Assembly: GCA_036388675.1 (NCBI GenBank)
Contig: DASVRI010000047.1
Location: forward strand, 1-64,000
DNA from: DASVUS01 sp036388675
GTDB lineage: Bacteria > Armatimonadota > Abditibacteriia > Abditibacteriales > Abditibacteriaceae
Reading direction: 5' to 3'
Length of the DNA: 64,000 bases
Shown in pieces: positions 34,016-42,507 of the stretch. Each line of letters starts with the position of its first letter. Positions within the stretch are counted from its first letter, which is position 1. The notes below the pieces were generated by a model. It was given only the letters and a program-made list of their open reading frames with translations. It did no database searches and was not told the origin of the DNA. Made by a program: the position numbers and the translations under genes.

Positions 34016-35425
34016 ATGCGGAAAAAAGTCAATCTCCTGTTTCCAATGGAGATTCTGAACCGCGAACTTGATTTCCGCCTTTTTCAAGCGGTGAAAAGTG
34101 CGCGTGAGGATGCGCGCATCTTCATCGGGCAGTATGACGCGCTATATCGTGCCGCCGAAACCATGCGCAACGGCCTCTACGTCGGCAAGAACATTCGTCC
34201 GTCGCGCGAAAAGCAGTCGGACGCTTCGCTGAAGATGCACAACCGGCTCGACACATTGCGCGAGCGCGGCTTTCGTTTGATGCACCTCGACGAGGAAGGC
34301 GCCGTCATGGCGGGCGAGGAAGATCGCTGGAAGCAGTGGCTCTTGCGACGCCTCGATGTCTGCTCACTGGACGCCAACGAATTCGCCTGCACCTGGGGCG
34401 ATTACCAGCGCGACTTCTACCGTTCGCTCAACCCACCCTGCAAAGACAACATTCAAACCACAGGGCATCCGCGCTTCGATCTTTACAAGCCCACGCACCG
34501 CGCTTTCTACAATTCCGATGTGCAGCGCCTGAAAAACACTTACGGCGACTATGTGCTGATTAACACCAACTTTTCGTTTGTGAACAATCGCAACGGCTCT
34601 CGCGTGTCGTTCAGCAGCCGCTTTTTCTACGGCGACCCGGCGGAAGGTTCGGCGCGCCTGGATCACATTCACCATTGGGCGCACACGTCGCGCACGCTCA
34701 TCAACTTCGTGAAGCTGGTGATGCGCCTCAGCATCGAAATGCCGCATCTTAACTTTGTGATTCGACCGCATCCTTCGGAAAACGTCAACTACTACAAGTC
34801 GATTTTCGAAGCGAGCAAGAATGTCCACGTCGTTCACGAGGGCAGTGTGGGGCCGTGGCTGTTGGCCGGCAAAGCGCTAATTCACGACGGTTGCACTACA
34901 GCCATCGAATCGCACTTTTGTGATGTGCCGGTCATCAATTACAAAAGCGAGCGCGATGAGCGCTATGATTTGATGCTGCCCAACCTGTTCGGCGTGCGCT
35001 GCAATAGTGAAGACGAAGTGCTCGCCGCGCTGCAAAACATCCTGAGCGCGCCGCAAACGAGTACTCAATCGTCTGGTGCGACGCAGGCGCAGAGCGGAGT
35101 CAATGATGTTGCACGCTCGCTGATTGACAATTTTGAACACGACGCCTTTGAGAAACTAGACAGCGTCATCTGGCGCGCGGCGGAAAACATTGCGCCTTCA
35201 GACGCACCATCCCTGGGGCTGGGCGTGCAGGCCACGTATCAACGCTGGCGCGAAGGCGTGCGTTCACACAGCAGAAGCCATGACAACGTTTCCGGCAAAC
35301 TGGATAAATTCGCCGGTTTCACCGAAGTGGGAATCGGGCCAAAAATGCGTACGGTGCAGGAAATTCTCAACAAAGACGTGCGCTACACAATTCACTCGAA
35401 GCGACTGATGTCTGTGGAGTGCTGA
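34016..35425 (+). CDS. Surface carbohydrate biosynthesis protein, copy 2
   Basis: This 469-residue paralogue of the gene at 29091 shares KVNLLFPMEILNRELDFRLF, HLDEEGAVMAGEE, TWGDYQRDFYRSLNPP, TTGHPRFDLYKPTHRAF, IRPHPSENVNYY, EGSVGPWLLAGKALIHDGC and VINYKSERDE. The C-terminal TVQEILNKDVRYTIHS also matches. It starts after GGAGCAGCAGC. The two copies are separated by a sulfotransferase and two glycosyltransferases, so they probably act on related but different acceptors (inference). Confidence 0.72.
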   Translation: MRKKVNLLFPMEILNRELDFRLFQAVKSAREDARIFIGQYDALYRAAETMRNGLYVGKNIRPSREKQSDASLKMHNRLDTLRERGFRLMHLDEEGAVMAGEEDRWKQWLLRRLDVCSLDANEFACTWGDYQRDFYRSLNPPCKDNIQTTGHPRFDLYKPTHRAFYNSDVQRLKNTYGDYVLINTNFSFVNNRNGSRVSFSSRFFYGDPAEGSARLDHIHHWAHTSRTLINFVKLVMRLSIEMPHLNFVIRPHPSENVNYYKSIFEASKNVHVVHEGSVGPWLLAGKALIHDGCTTAIESHFCDVPVINYKSERDERYDLMLPNLFGVRCNSEDEVLAALQNILSAPQTSTQSSGATQAQSGVNDVARSLIDNFEHDAFEKLDSVIWRAAENIAPSDAPSLGLGVQATYQRWREGVRSHSRSHDNVSGKLDKFAGFTEVGIGPKMRTVQEILNKDVRYTIHSKRLMSVEC

Positions 35426-35487
35426 GAACACGCGCCTGCTCGCAGTTTTGCGCGGCATCACCTGAGTACTCAGTTGCTCACTTTTCT

Positions 35488-36444
35488 ATGGCTACCTCGA
35501 CTCCATTTTCCGGCCCGCTGCTGCACATCGGTTATCACAAAACGGGCACCACGTGGCTGCAAAAATTCTTGTTCGACGACGCCGAGGTCGGCTTTGTGCA
35601 GCCGTTCAGCCGCAATCAGGACATTCCGCGTCTGTTGATCTTGCCGCCGCCGTTTCACTTTGATGCCGCAGGCTGCCGCGAACATTTTGGGCCGGGCATT
35701 GCCGAAACGCGCAATCGCGGCATGGTGCCGGTTCTGTCCCTGGAGAGCCTGTCGGGAAACCCGCATGTGGCCGGCTACAATTCGCGCGAAATCGCCGACC
35801 GCTTGCACGAGGTGTTCCCGGATGGCCGCGTGGTCATCGGCATACGCGAACAAAAGAGCATGATCTTTTCCGGCTACAAACAGTATGTTCGCGTCGGCGG
35901 CACGGCGTCACTGGAGGATTACCTCGACCCTCCGTTCTACCGCGAGCGTGTCTCGATGCGTGTGCCCCAATTCCACTTCGATTACTTCAAGTATCACGGC
36001 CTGATTGAGTACTACTTTGAGTTGTTCGGACGAGACAACGTTCTTGTGTTACTGTATGAGCAATTCACCAGAGAGCCACGCGATTTCGTGTTGCCGATCA
36101 TTCGCTTTGCCGGCGCGCGCGAAGTGGAAAACCTGCCCTATGACGAGCATATTCATCAAGCGTTGACAGGCACCCAGGTCGCGATGAAGCAGCGTCTTAA
36201 CTTTATCGCGGCCTATGACAGCATCAATCCGACGGTGCTGGTGCGAAGCACCGGCGTCAAACGCCGCGTCGACCGCTGGATTCGGCGCGTGGACGGGCTA
36301 TTGCCGCAATCCATGAAAAAGTCGATGGACGCCAGGATGAAAGCGAAAATCAAAGAGATGGCGGGCGACCGCTACCGTGAAAGCAACCGGCGCGTCGGCG
36401 AACTGCTTGACCTTGACATGAAGAGTTACGGTTACGATGTTTAA
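35488..36444 (+). CDS. Sulfotransferase-family protein
   Basis: This 318-residue protein starts MATSTPFSGPLLHIGYHKTG, where GYHKTGTTWLQKFLF is the PAPS-binding loop. VVIGIREQKSMIFSGYKQYV matches the 3'-phosphate region with a Ser/Arg arrangement. It is only distantly like the sulfotransferase at 30660. The upstream extension to 35419 overlaps the previous gene and lacks a ribosome site. A role in sulfating the surface glycan is inferred from position. Confidence 0.75.
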   Translation: MATSTPFSGPLLHIGYHKTGTTWLQKFLFDDAEVGFVQPFSRNQDIPRLLILPPPFHFDAAGCREHFGPGIAETRNRGMVPVLSLESLSGNPHVAGYNSREIADRLHEVFPDGRVVIGIREQKSMIFSGYKQYVRVGGTASLEDYLDPPFYRERVSMRVPQFHFDYFKYHGLIEYYFELFGRDNVLVLLYEQFTREPRDFVLPIIRFAGAREVENLPYDEHIHQALTGTQVAMKQRLNFIAAYDSINPTVLVRSTGVKRRVDRWIRRVDGLLPQSMKKSMDARMKAKIKEMAGDRYRESNRRVGELLDLDMKSYGYDV

Positions 36445-36499
36445 TCGTTTTGTGTCGAGTACTCAGTGAGAACATTGAGATTCAACAAGGGATAAAACC

Positions 36500-37411
36500 A
36501 TGTGCAGCTTAGAAATTACGCCACGCAAGTTGATTCATCGTCATTTCATCATGGGCAACGATTCGCGCCGCAGCATGTATGAATCGTCGCGGCGCGCCCT
36601 TATGCGCGGCACAGTCGCCACTCACGAGCGGTTGGCACACGAGTACTCGGATAAGGCCGGTTTTGAAATTCCGCGCGAACGTGGCTTTGTCAGCATGGCG
36701 CCGGGCACTTTTGCGGAAATTGACGGCGTGGTCGAAGACGTTCGCCGGCGCATCGCCGGTTATTCGGAAGATGAGCTGATGGGCCCGAAGAAATCGCAGC
36801 TTCGCAACCGTCTGTTGCCCGGCAAAGAACTGACTTTGGATTCGCCATACCTGCGCTTCGCTTTGCGTGAAGATGTGCTCGCCGCCATCGGCAACTATCT
36901 GGGCGCGGCACCGCTGCTGTCCGATGTCGATGTGTGGTATTCGCTGCACCGTGGCGGCGAGTTGGCCAACAGCCAGTTACATCACTGCGATTGGGACGCC
37001 GTGACGCAGATGAAGATTTTCGTGTATGCCAATGATGTCGATCAGAGCACCGGCCCGCTGACTTTGATTGATGCCGAAAATTCTCGCCGCCTGCGCGAGA
37101 AATTAGGTTACGTTTACGGTTATGCCAACATCAAGAAGTTGAGCGATGAACAAATCGGCAAAGTCATGGGTGAGGCAACCGAGTACTCGATGACGGGCGA
37201 CGCAGGCACCAGCATTTTCGCCGATACGAGCAGTTGCTTTCATTACGGCAGCCGCAGCGAGAAACCACGCCTGATGGCTTTCTTCCAGTATTTCGCGCCG
37301 ACGGCTTTTAAGCTGAGCAAACGTTACGCGAAAAACCTGCCGTTCCGCCATCTGGCCGGCGAAAGTAGCTTATCGCCGTTGCAACGACTGGCACTCAACG
37401 GCACTTCATGA
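36500..37411 (+). CDS. Fe(II)/2-oxoglutarate dioxygenase-like protein (PhyH-like)
   Basis: This 303-residue protein has the facial triad of the phytanoyl-CoA dioxygenase group. HHCDWD near residue 155 supplies His-x-Asp, and CFHYGSRSEKPR near residue 248 supplies the distal His and the 2-oxoglutarate Arg. LIDAENSRRLREKLG lies between. The substrate is unknown; in the locus it might hydroxylate a lipid or sugar intermediate. ATG 36500 follows AAGGG. GAGTACTC copies at 36641 and 37181 are both read as EYS. Confidence 0.7.
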   Translation: MCSLEITPRKLIHRHFIMGNDSRRSMYESSRRALMRGTVATHERLAHEYSDKAGFEIPRERGFVSMAPGTFAEIDGVVEDVRRRIAGYSEDELMGPKKSQLRNRLLPGKELTLDSPYLRFALREDVLAAIGNYLGAAPLLSDVDVWYSLHRGGELANSQLHHCDWDAVTQMKIFVYANDVDQSTGPLTLIDAENSRRLREKLGYVYGYANIKKLSDEQIGKVMGEATEYSMTGDAGTSIFADTSSCFHYGSRSEKPRLMAFFQYFAPTAFKLSKRYAKNLPFRHLAGESSLSPLQRLALNGTS

Positions 37412-37450
37412 TTTCGAGGCGAGTGAGTACTCGGCTGTTAGTCCTGGCTG

Positions 37451-38281
37451 TTAATCGGCCTGTAGGAAGTAGTTGTAAAAGCAGGGATCGCTTTCGATCA
37501 TGTCCCATACTTGCTGGCTGACCTGGTTGTTCTGTTCTTTCACGCGCAGCACGGGGTCGAGTTTGTAACGGACGTTCTTGGCCAGTGTGCCGTGCGGCAA
37601 CTTCTGAAACCCTTTGGAGATGCGCCGCCCCAGGCTGCCGATGCGGGTGCGTTTATCAACACGGCACAGAGGTTCACGAAAACCGGCGCCGTGGTGATAA
37701 ACAAGGTGTTCGTAAACGCCGTAGAACAACGGATGCAGGTTTCGCTTGTTGCTGCGCAGCATCGGATACCAGTCGAGGTTTTTCTCTGCGAGAATTCCCA
37801 GCAAATTGCCGCCCACATCCGATTTCAAGCGGCCCTGCGGGTTGAGCCACTTGTGGCCTTTTTTCCAGTCGCCGCCGATTTCTCTCCAGAACTTCATGGT
37901 CGTTAAGCAAAAAGAAGGATGTGGCTGCATATCGCCATTGTTCTCTTTGCGTTGGATTGCAAGCAGGGGATAGGTGCTTAACTTGTCGCGCCCAAATGCG
38001 ACGATGTCTCCGATGGGAAAGGCGTCTCCGTCGATGAACATCAACCAGTCGTCGGGGCCGTCGGCGTGAAAATGGGCGATTTCCGCGAGCAGATTCAGCT
38101 TGATGGCGTGAGAAACAATCGGTTCAGTCGAAGAGTAGAAGAACTTGTCGCGATGATCGCGCGGCAAGTCGTTGAGGTAGGCGTAGACTTTGAAAGGTTG
38201 CTCAATGTGGTTGTGCAGATACTTGAGCTGAACGTCGATCCATTGGTCGTCCTGCCAATGGACGGTCATGATATGCAACAT
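37451..38281 (-). CDS. GT-A-type glycosyltransferase-like protein
   Basis: This 276-residue protein has a probable metal motif DWLMFIDGDAFPIGD near residue 78, as in GT-A glycosyltransferases, and an N-terminal IMTVHWQDDQWIDVQLKYL. I cannot assign a family with certainty. The middle segment (LKSDVGGNLLGILAEKNLDW, HPLFYGVYEHLVYHHGAGF) resembles small capsule transferases. It is on the strand opposite to the rest of the glycan locus, as is the following DUF1003 gene. Confidence 0.5.
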   Translation of the reverse strand: MLHIMTVHWQDDQWIDVQLKYLHNHIEQPFKVYAYLNDLPRDHRDKFFYSSTEPIVSHAIKLNLLAEIAHFHADGPDDWLMFIDGDAFPIGDIVAFGRDKLSTYPLLAIQRKENNGDMQPHPSFCLTTMKFWREIGGDWKKGHKWLNPQGRLKSDVGGNLLGILAEKNLDWYPMLRSNKRNLHPLFYGVYEHLVYHHGAGFREPLCRVDKRTRIGSLGRRISKGFQKLPHGTLAKNVRYKLDPVLRVKEQNNQVSQQVWDMIESDPCFYNYFLQAD

Positions 38282-38404
38282 GATAAGTCGGAAAACAGCC
38301 GTGCGTGCCGTTTAATTATGGCACAGAGCCACGTCACTCACAAGCTGCAAGACAAGCCGATGCAGAGGCAAGCCAAGGCAAAGCCTCACCACAAACTGAT
38401 CTTT

Positions 38405-38971
38405 CTAGGCAGCAGTTCCTTTCTTACTGAATTTTTCTTCTCTGCCTTCCATCTCGTCCATGACCCTTTCGGGCAGAACGTCTTGCGCAAGCTCCAGGAG
38501 TTCAGGGTCTTGCGATTCTTGAATGCCCATGTGATCGGCCATAGACGCCACCAGTTTGATGAGACGTGTAATCTCGTGCTCGGCCAACAGGCTGACGTGC
38601 AAATCGAGGTCGGCACGCCGGTCGGCTTGAGCCTGCATGCGGTTCTGGCTGATAAGAACAAACGTTGAAAGGAAAATCGCCTCGACCGAAGCGAACATGG
38701 CTAATATTACAAACGATTTGTCAAATTGCGGCAGAGGAGTCCAGCCCAGGTTGATGATAATCCACGTTGCGAACCCCAGCAGGTGAATATAAACGAAAGC
38801 CATGCTGCCGGTAAATCGCGTGATGTTATCGGCGATGCGCTCTTCGAGGCTCTTTTGCCTTTCCTCTTCTTTTCGCCGGGCGAGAAGCGCCTGAATATTG
38901 CGTTCCACGATGTGCGACATTCCTGTATCATGTGTGGAGCCAACAGATGGCTCATTATAGGTGTGTGGCAT
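38405..38971 (-). CDS. DUF1003-family membrane protein
   Basis: This 188-residue protein has the DUF1003 pattern. A charged N-terminal region (LEERIADNITRFTGSMAFV) leads into two transmembrane helices (VYIHLLGFATWIIINL and FVILAMFASVEAIFLSTFVL). RADLDLHVSLLAEHEITRLI and a coiled C-terminus follow. Function is unknown. ATG 38971 has AAGGA upstream; an internal ATG at residue 18 is possible. Confidence 0.85.
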   Translation of the reverse strand: MPHTYNEPSVGSTHDTGMSHIVERNIQALLARRKEEERQKSLEERIADNITRFTGSMAFVYIHLLGFATWIIINLGWTPLPQFDKSFVILAMFASVEAIFLSTFVLISQNRMQAQADRRADLDLHVSLLAEHEITRLIKLVASMADHMGIQESQDPELLELAQDVLPERVMDEMEGREEKFSKKGTAA

Positions 38972-39148
38972 GGCAATGTCCTTATTGATTTTGCAGCTTC
39001 AGCTACTCTGCTGCTGATTGCGTGCCGTGGGAGCTTCTTTGCACGATTTATGATCATGTAGCGCACAAAGAGCAAAGCCGGATAAACTTCCAGCGCATTG
39101 ACCTGCTGGGAACCGGCAAGCGCAAGGCGGGTGGAATGCAACGCGGCG

Positions 39149-40372
39149 ATGCCCATGGAACCACAACACACTCAGCAAAACATAGCCATCATACCGGCAC
39201 GCGGCGGCTCAAAAGGCATTCCTGGCAAAAATATCAAGTCGCTTTGTGGCCAGCCGCTTCTGAGTTGGACGATTGAGGCGGCGCAAGAAGCTCGTCACGT
39301 CCATCGCGTCTTTGTTTCCACTGACGACCTGCGCATTGCCGAAGTGGCGCGGCGCTATGGTGCCGAAGTCATCATGCGGCCTGACGAATTGAGTACTGAT
39401 ACGGCGTCTTCAGAGAGCGGTTTGTTGCACGCTCTGGAGCACCTGGCTGCAAACGAAGTATTCGCGCCCGAGTTGCTGGTCTTCTTACAATGCACTTCGC
39501 CGCTGACGCAAGGCGGGGACATTGACGGCACAGTTGAGGCGCTGCAACGCGAGAATGCTGACTCGGCACTTACAGTTGCGCCTTTTCACGGGTTCTTGTG
39601 GAAGCAGAGTGCGCAGCATGAAGACGCAGTCGGTGTAAATCACGACAAGCGCGTGCGGCCACGTCGCCAGGATCGTGAAGCACAGTTTCTCGAAACCGGT
39701 GCAGTTTATGTGATGCGCGCTACGGGTTTCAAACAGGCACGACATCGCTTTTTCGGCAAGACGGCGCTGCACGTTACACCCGCAGAACGCAGCCTGGAGA
39801 TCGACGAACCGCACGATTGGGTGCTGGCCGAACACGCCATGCGTCGCGTTTTGCAGGAGCGTCGTGCCGAGAATCTGCCGTCGCGCATTGGCGCGCTCGT
39901 TTTCGACTTTGACGGCGTTTTTACCGATAATCGAGTACTCGTGTGGGAAGACGGGCAAGAAGGCGCCGTCTGCCATCGTGGCGATGGCTGGGGCCTGGCG
40001 CGTTTAAAAGAGCTTGGCCTGCCGATGATGGTGCTATCGACCGAGCGCAACCCCATAGTTGCAGCGCGCTGTCGCAAATTGGGCCTGGAATGCGTGCACA
40101 ATGTAGCAGAAAAGGGAGCCTTTTTGCGCGACTGGCTGCGCGAACGTGACATTGATCCGGCTGATGTGATCTACGTCGGCAACGATGTAAATGACCTGAC
40201 GTGCTTGCAACTAGTCGGCTGTCCGGTTGTCGTGGCGGACGCGCATCCCGATGTGCTGGGCCAGGCGCGCATTGTGTTATCGAAACCCGGCGGTTACGGT
40301 GCGCTACGCGAACTGGCGGACATGATTGGACAAAAGGCCGCCACCATCAAGCGCGGCGACTTCGAGGAGTAA
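39149..40372 (+). CDS. CMP-nonulosonate synthetase fused to a HAD phosphatase
   Basis: Residues 1 to about 235 are a CMP-acylneuraminate-type cytidylyltransferase: IAIIPARGGSKGIPGKNIKSL, VFVSTDDLRIAEVA, FLQCTSPLT and FLETGAVYVMR. Residues about 245-400 are a KdsC/NANP-like HAD phosphatase: ALVFDFDGVFTDN supplies the DxD nucleophile, and MMVLSTERN and VIYVGNDVNDLTCLQLVG follow. The fusion would dephosphorylate a nonulosonate 9-phosphate and activate the product with CTP. The next gene is the synthase. Sugar identity (Kdn, Neu5Ac or another) cannot be told. ATG 39149 or 39155. Confidence 0.85.
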   Translation: MPMEPQHTQQNIAIIPARGGSKGIPGKNIKSLCGQPLLSWTIEAAQEARHVHRVFVSTDDLRIAEVARRYGAEVIMRPDELSTDTASSESGLLHALEHLAANEVFAPELLVFLQCTSPLTQGGDIDGTVEALQRENADSALTVAPFHGFLWKQSAQHEDAVGVNHDKRVRPRRQDREAQFLETGAVYVMRATGFKQARHRFFGKTALHVTPAERSLEIDEPHDWVLAEHAMRRVLQERRAENLPSRIGALVFDFDGVFTDNRVLVWEDGQEGAVCHRGDGWGLARLKELGLPMMVLSTERNPIVAARCRKLGLECVHNVAEKGAFLRDWLRERDIDPADVIYVGNDVNDLTCLQLVGCPVVVADAHPDVLGQARIVLSKPGGYGALRELADMIGQKAATIKRGDFEE

Positions 40373-40376
40373 GAGT

Positions 40377-41249
40377 GTGGCACAAAGTGTGAATATCGGT
40401 GCGAAAGCGGTGGGTGCGGGCAATCCAACCTACATCATAGCGGAGATCGGCGTTAATCATAACGGCGACATGGACATCGCGCGGAAGTTGATTGATACCG
40501 CTGTGGTGGCCGGCTGCGATGCGGTGAAATTCCAGAAGCGCACGCCTGAAGAGTGCGTCCCGCCCGAGCAGCGCGATGTGGTGCGCGACACGCCATGGGG
40601 CACCATGACCTACATGGAATATCGCTATCGAGTGGAATTTGGCCACGATGAGTACTCGGAAATCGACCGGTACTGCCGCGAGCGCAACATCGACTGGTTC
40701 GTTTCGCCGTGGGACGAGCCGTCGGTTGATTTTACCGAGCAGTTCAATCCCGTGTGCTACAAAATTGCTTCCGCCTCCGTCACCGACACGGGTCTGCTTC
40801 GGCGTTTGAAAGCAAGCGGCAAGCCGCTTATTCTCTCGACAGGCATGTCAACCATGGACGAGATTGAAGCCGCCGTTGAGATGCTGGGCCGCGATAACCT
40901 GCTGCTGGCTCACAGCACGAGCAGCTATCCCTGCAAAGCCGAAGAATTGAATCTGCGCATGATTGAAACGCTGCGCCAGAAATTCGCTTGCCCTGTTGGT
41001 TATTCGGGGCATGAAGTTGGTTTGCAATCGACTTATGCCGCCGTCGCCCTGGGTGCCGCTTTCGTGGAACGCCACATCACACTCGACCGCGCCATGTGGG
41101 GCAGCGATCAGGCCGCGTCCGTTGAACCGGGTGGCTTGATGCGCCTGGTGCGCGATATTCGCATCATTGAAAAAGCGATGGGTGACGGCATCAAGCGCGT
41201 TTACGACAGCGAAAGGGGAGCGCGCGCCAAGTTGCGCCGCCAGGTCTGA
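40377..41249 (+). CDS. Nonulosonate (sialic-acid-type) synthase lacking the SAF domain
   Basis: This 290-residue NeuB-family aldolase condenses phosphoenolpyruvate with a hexose or hexosamine acceptor. Motifs: YIIAEIGVNHNGDMDIA, CDAVKFQKRTPEE, CYKIASASVTDT, PLILSTGMSTMDEIEAAV and VGYSGHEVGLQSTYAAVALGA. The usual C-terminal antifreeze-like (SAF) domain of about 55 residues is absent, and the stop follows RAKLRRQV directly. GTG 40377 is the start, with GGAG 8 nt upstream and a 4-bp gap from the previous stop. With the fused synthetase/phosphatase it makes a compact CMP-nonulosonate pathway. Confidence 0.87.
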   Translation: MAQSVNIGAKAVGAGNPTYIIAEIGVNHNGDMDIARKLIDTAVVAGCDAVKFQKRTPEECVPPEQRDVVRDTPWGTMTYMEYRYRVEFGHDEYSEIDRYCRERNIDWFVSPWDEPSVDFTEQFNPVCYKIASASVTDTGLLRRLKASGKPLILSTGMSTMDEIEAAVEMLGRDNLLLAHSTSSYPCKAEELNLRMIETLRQKFACPVGYSGHEVGLQSTYAAVALGAAFVERHITLDRAMWGSDQAASVEPGGLMRLVRDIRIIEKAMGDGIKRVYDSERGARAKLRRQV

Positions 41250-41332
41250 TAATCAATGTCATATTTGTAGGCTGCCGTTCATCTAAAGGTAAAGTACTTT
41301 CTTATCTCAGTGACAGTCGTTGACTCAATTTT

Positions 41333-42448
41333 ATGAAAGAATCGTCAGACAGACGGCAGCACATTAAATCGTCCAACACGGCGGTGGGTGTCCTTTCGTC
41401 GGAACTGGCGATTTCGCTGCCCTGCAACGCGACGCTTTCCGTGCCGGTGCGGCGCATCGTGACATTTCACCTCAACGATCTCAGCAGCCTGCTTTTTACC
41501 TTGCCGGCCTTGTACGCGCTGCGTGAAGGATTCCCCGGCGCACGTATCACGGCGGTGATGCGGCCTTCGCTGGCGGCGCTGATGGATGACTCGCCCTTTG
41601 TGGACGAGATTCTGCTGCGGCCCAAAGGCGGAATTTCCAAGCAAACTGCGTTGATGCTGCAACTGCGCCAGCGTCATTTCGACATGGCTCTGGCGTTTTC
41701 TTCATCACGCACTTCGGTGATGCTGGCCTGGTCGAGCGGCGCTGCCACACGTGTAGGCCTGGGCAGTGCGAAAATGGAAGCGCTGCTGACACATCGAGTA
41801 CTCGATGAAGGCCCGGCGACAATCGAAACGTATCTTGAGATGGTGCGTTCGGTTGGTTGCAGCGCACGCGGCTCTGATTATCGTGGCCTGTTGCAAGTGA
41901 CGCCATCTCATAGTTCGGCTGCGCTGCGTTTGCTCAAGCAGCACAAAATCGATGGTCCTTTCATTGTTGCCGCGCCGCAGTTGGGCGTGCGGCGCCGCGA
42001 CAGCGCCATCCGTGAGTGGCCCGCGACACATTGGGCGCGTGCTCTGGACGAACTGGCGCTTCGCCTGCCGGTCGTGTTGCTGGGCGCGACACCGACGCCA
42101 TCCATCATGCGCCAGGCAAAGAATCACGTTGTCGATCTGGGCGGGATGGCCGATTTGCCGTCTCTGGCGGCGATTTGCGGACACGCACGCTTGTTTGTCG
42201 GCGTTGATTCGGGCATGATGCACCTGGCGGCGGCCATGGGCACATCGGTTGTCGGTATTTTCGGCCCCACCGATTGGCGCACTGCCGGCCCGCGTGGCGT
42301 GCCATATCGCATTGCGCGCCAGCCGGTCGAGTGCGCGCCCTGCCTGCTGTCGCAATGCAAGTGGAGTGGGCGCGACGAACGCAAATGCCTCAAGCTGCTG
42401 GAGCCGCAAAAAGTCGTCGAATCGGCGCGTGAACTGATCGGAGTGTAG
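41333..42448 (+). CDS. GT9-family heptosyltransferase-like glycosyltransferase
   Basis: This 371-residue GT9 protein has RIVTFHLNDLSSLLFTLPAL (variant of the ADP-heptose pocket), AAPQLGVRRRDSAIREWPA, LFVGVDSGMMHLAAAMG and VVGIFGPTDWRTAGP. A Cys-rich segment near the end (CAPCLLSQCKWSGRDERKC) is common in this group. It lies directly before the heptose biosynthesis genes, consistent with ADP-heptose use. ATG 41333. Confidence 0.85.
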   Translation: MKESSDRRQHIKSSNTAVGVLSSELAISLPCNATLSVPVRRIVTFHLNDLSSLLFTLPALYALREGFPGARITAVMRPSLAALMDDSPFVDEILLRPKGGISKQTALMLQLRQRHFDMALAFSSSRTSVMLAWSSGAATRVGLGSAKMEALLTHRVLDEGPATIETYLEMVRSVGCSARGSDYRGLLQVTPSHSSAALRLLKQHKIDGPFIVAAPQLGVRRRDSAIREWPATHWARALDELALRLPVVLLGATPTPSIMRQAKNHVVDLGGMADLPSLAAICGHARLFVGVDSGMMHLAAAMGTSVVGIFGPTDWRTAGPRGVPYRIARQPVECAPCLLSQCKWSGRDERKCLKLLEPQKVVESARELIGV

Positions 42449-42507
42449 ACGCTATTTCCACCCAAAAATTCCCTCAACTCGACCTGTCGCAGGTTCGCAC
42501 TTATTCG

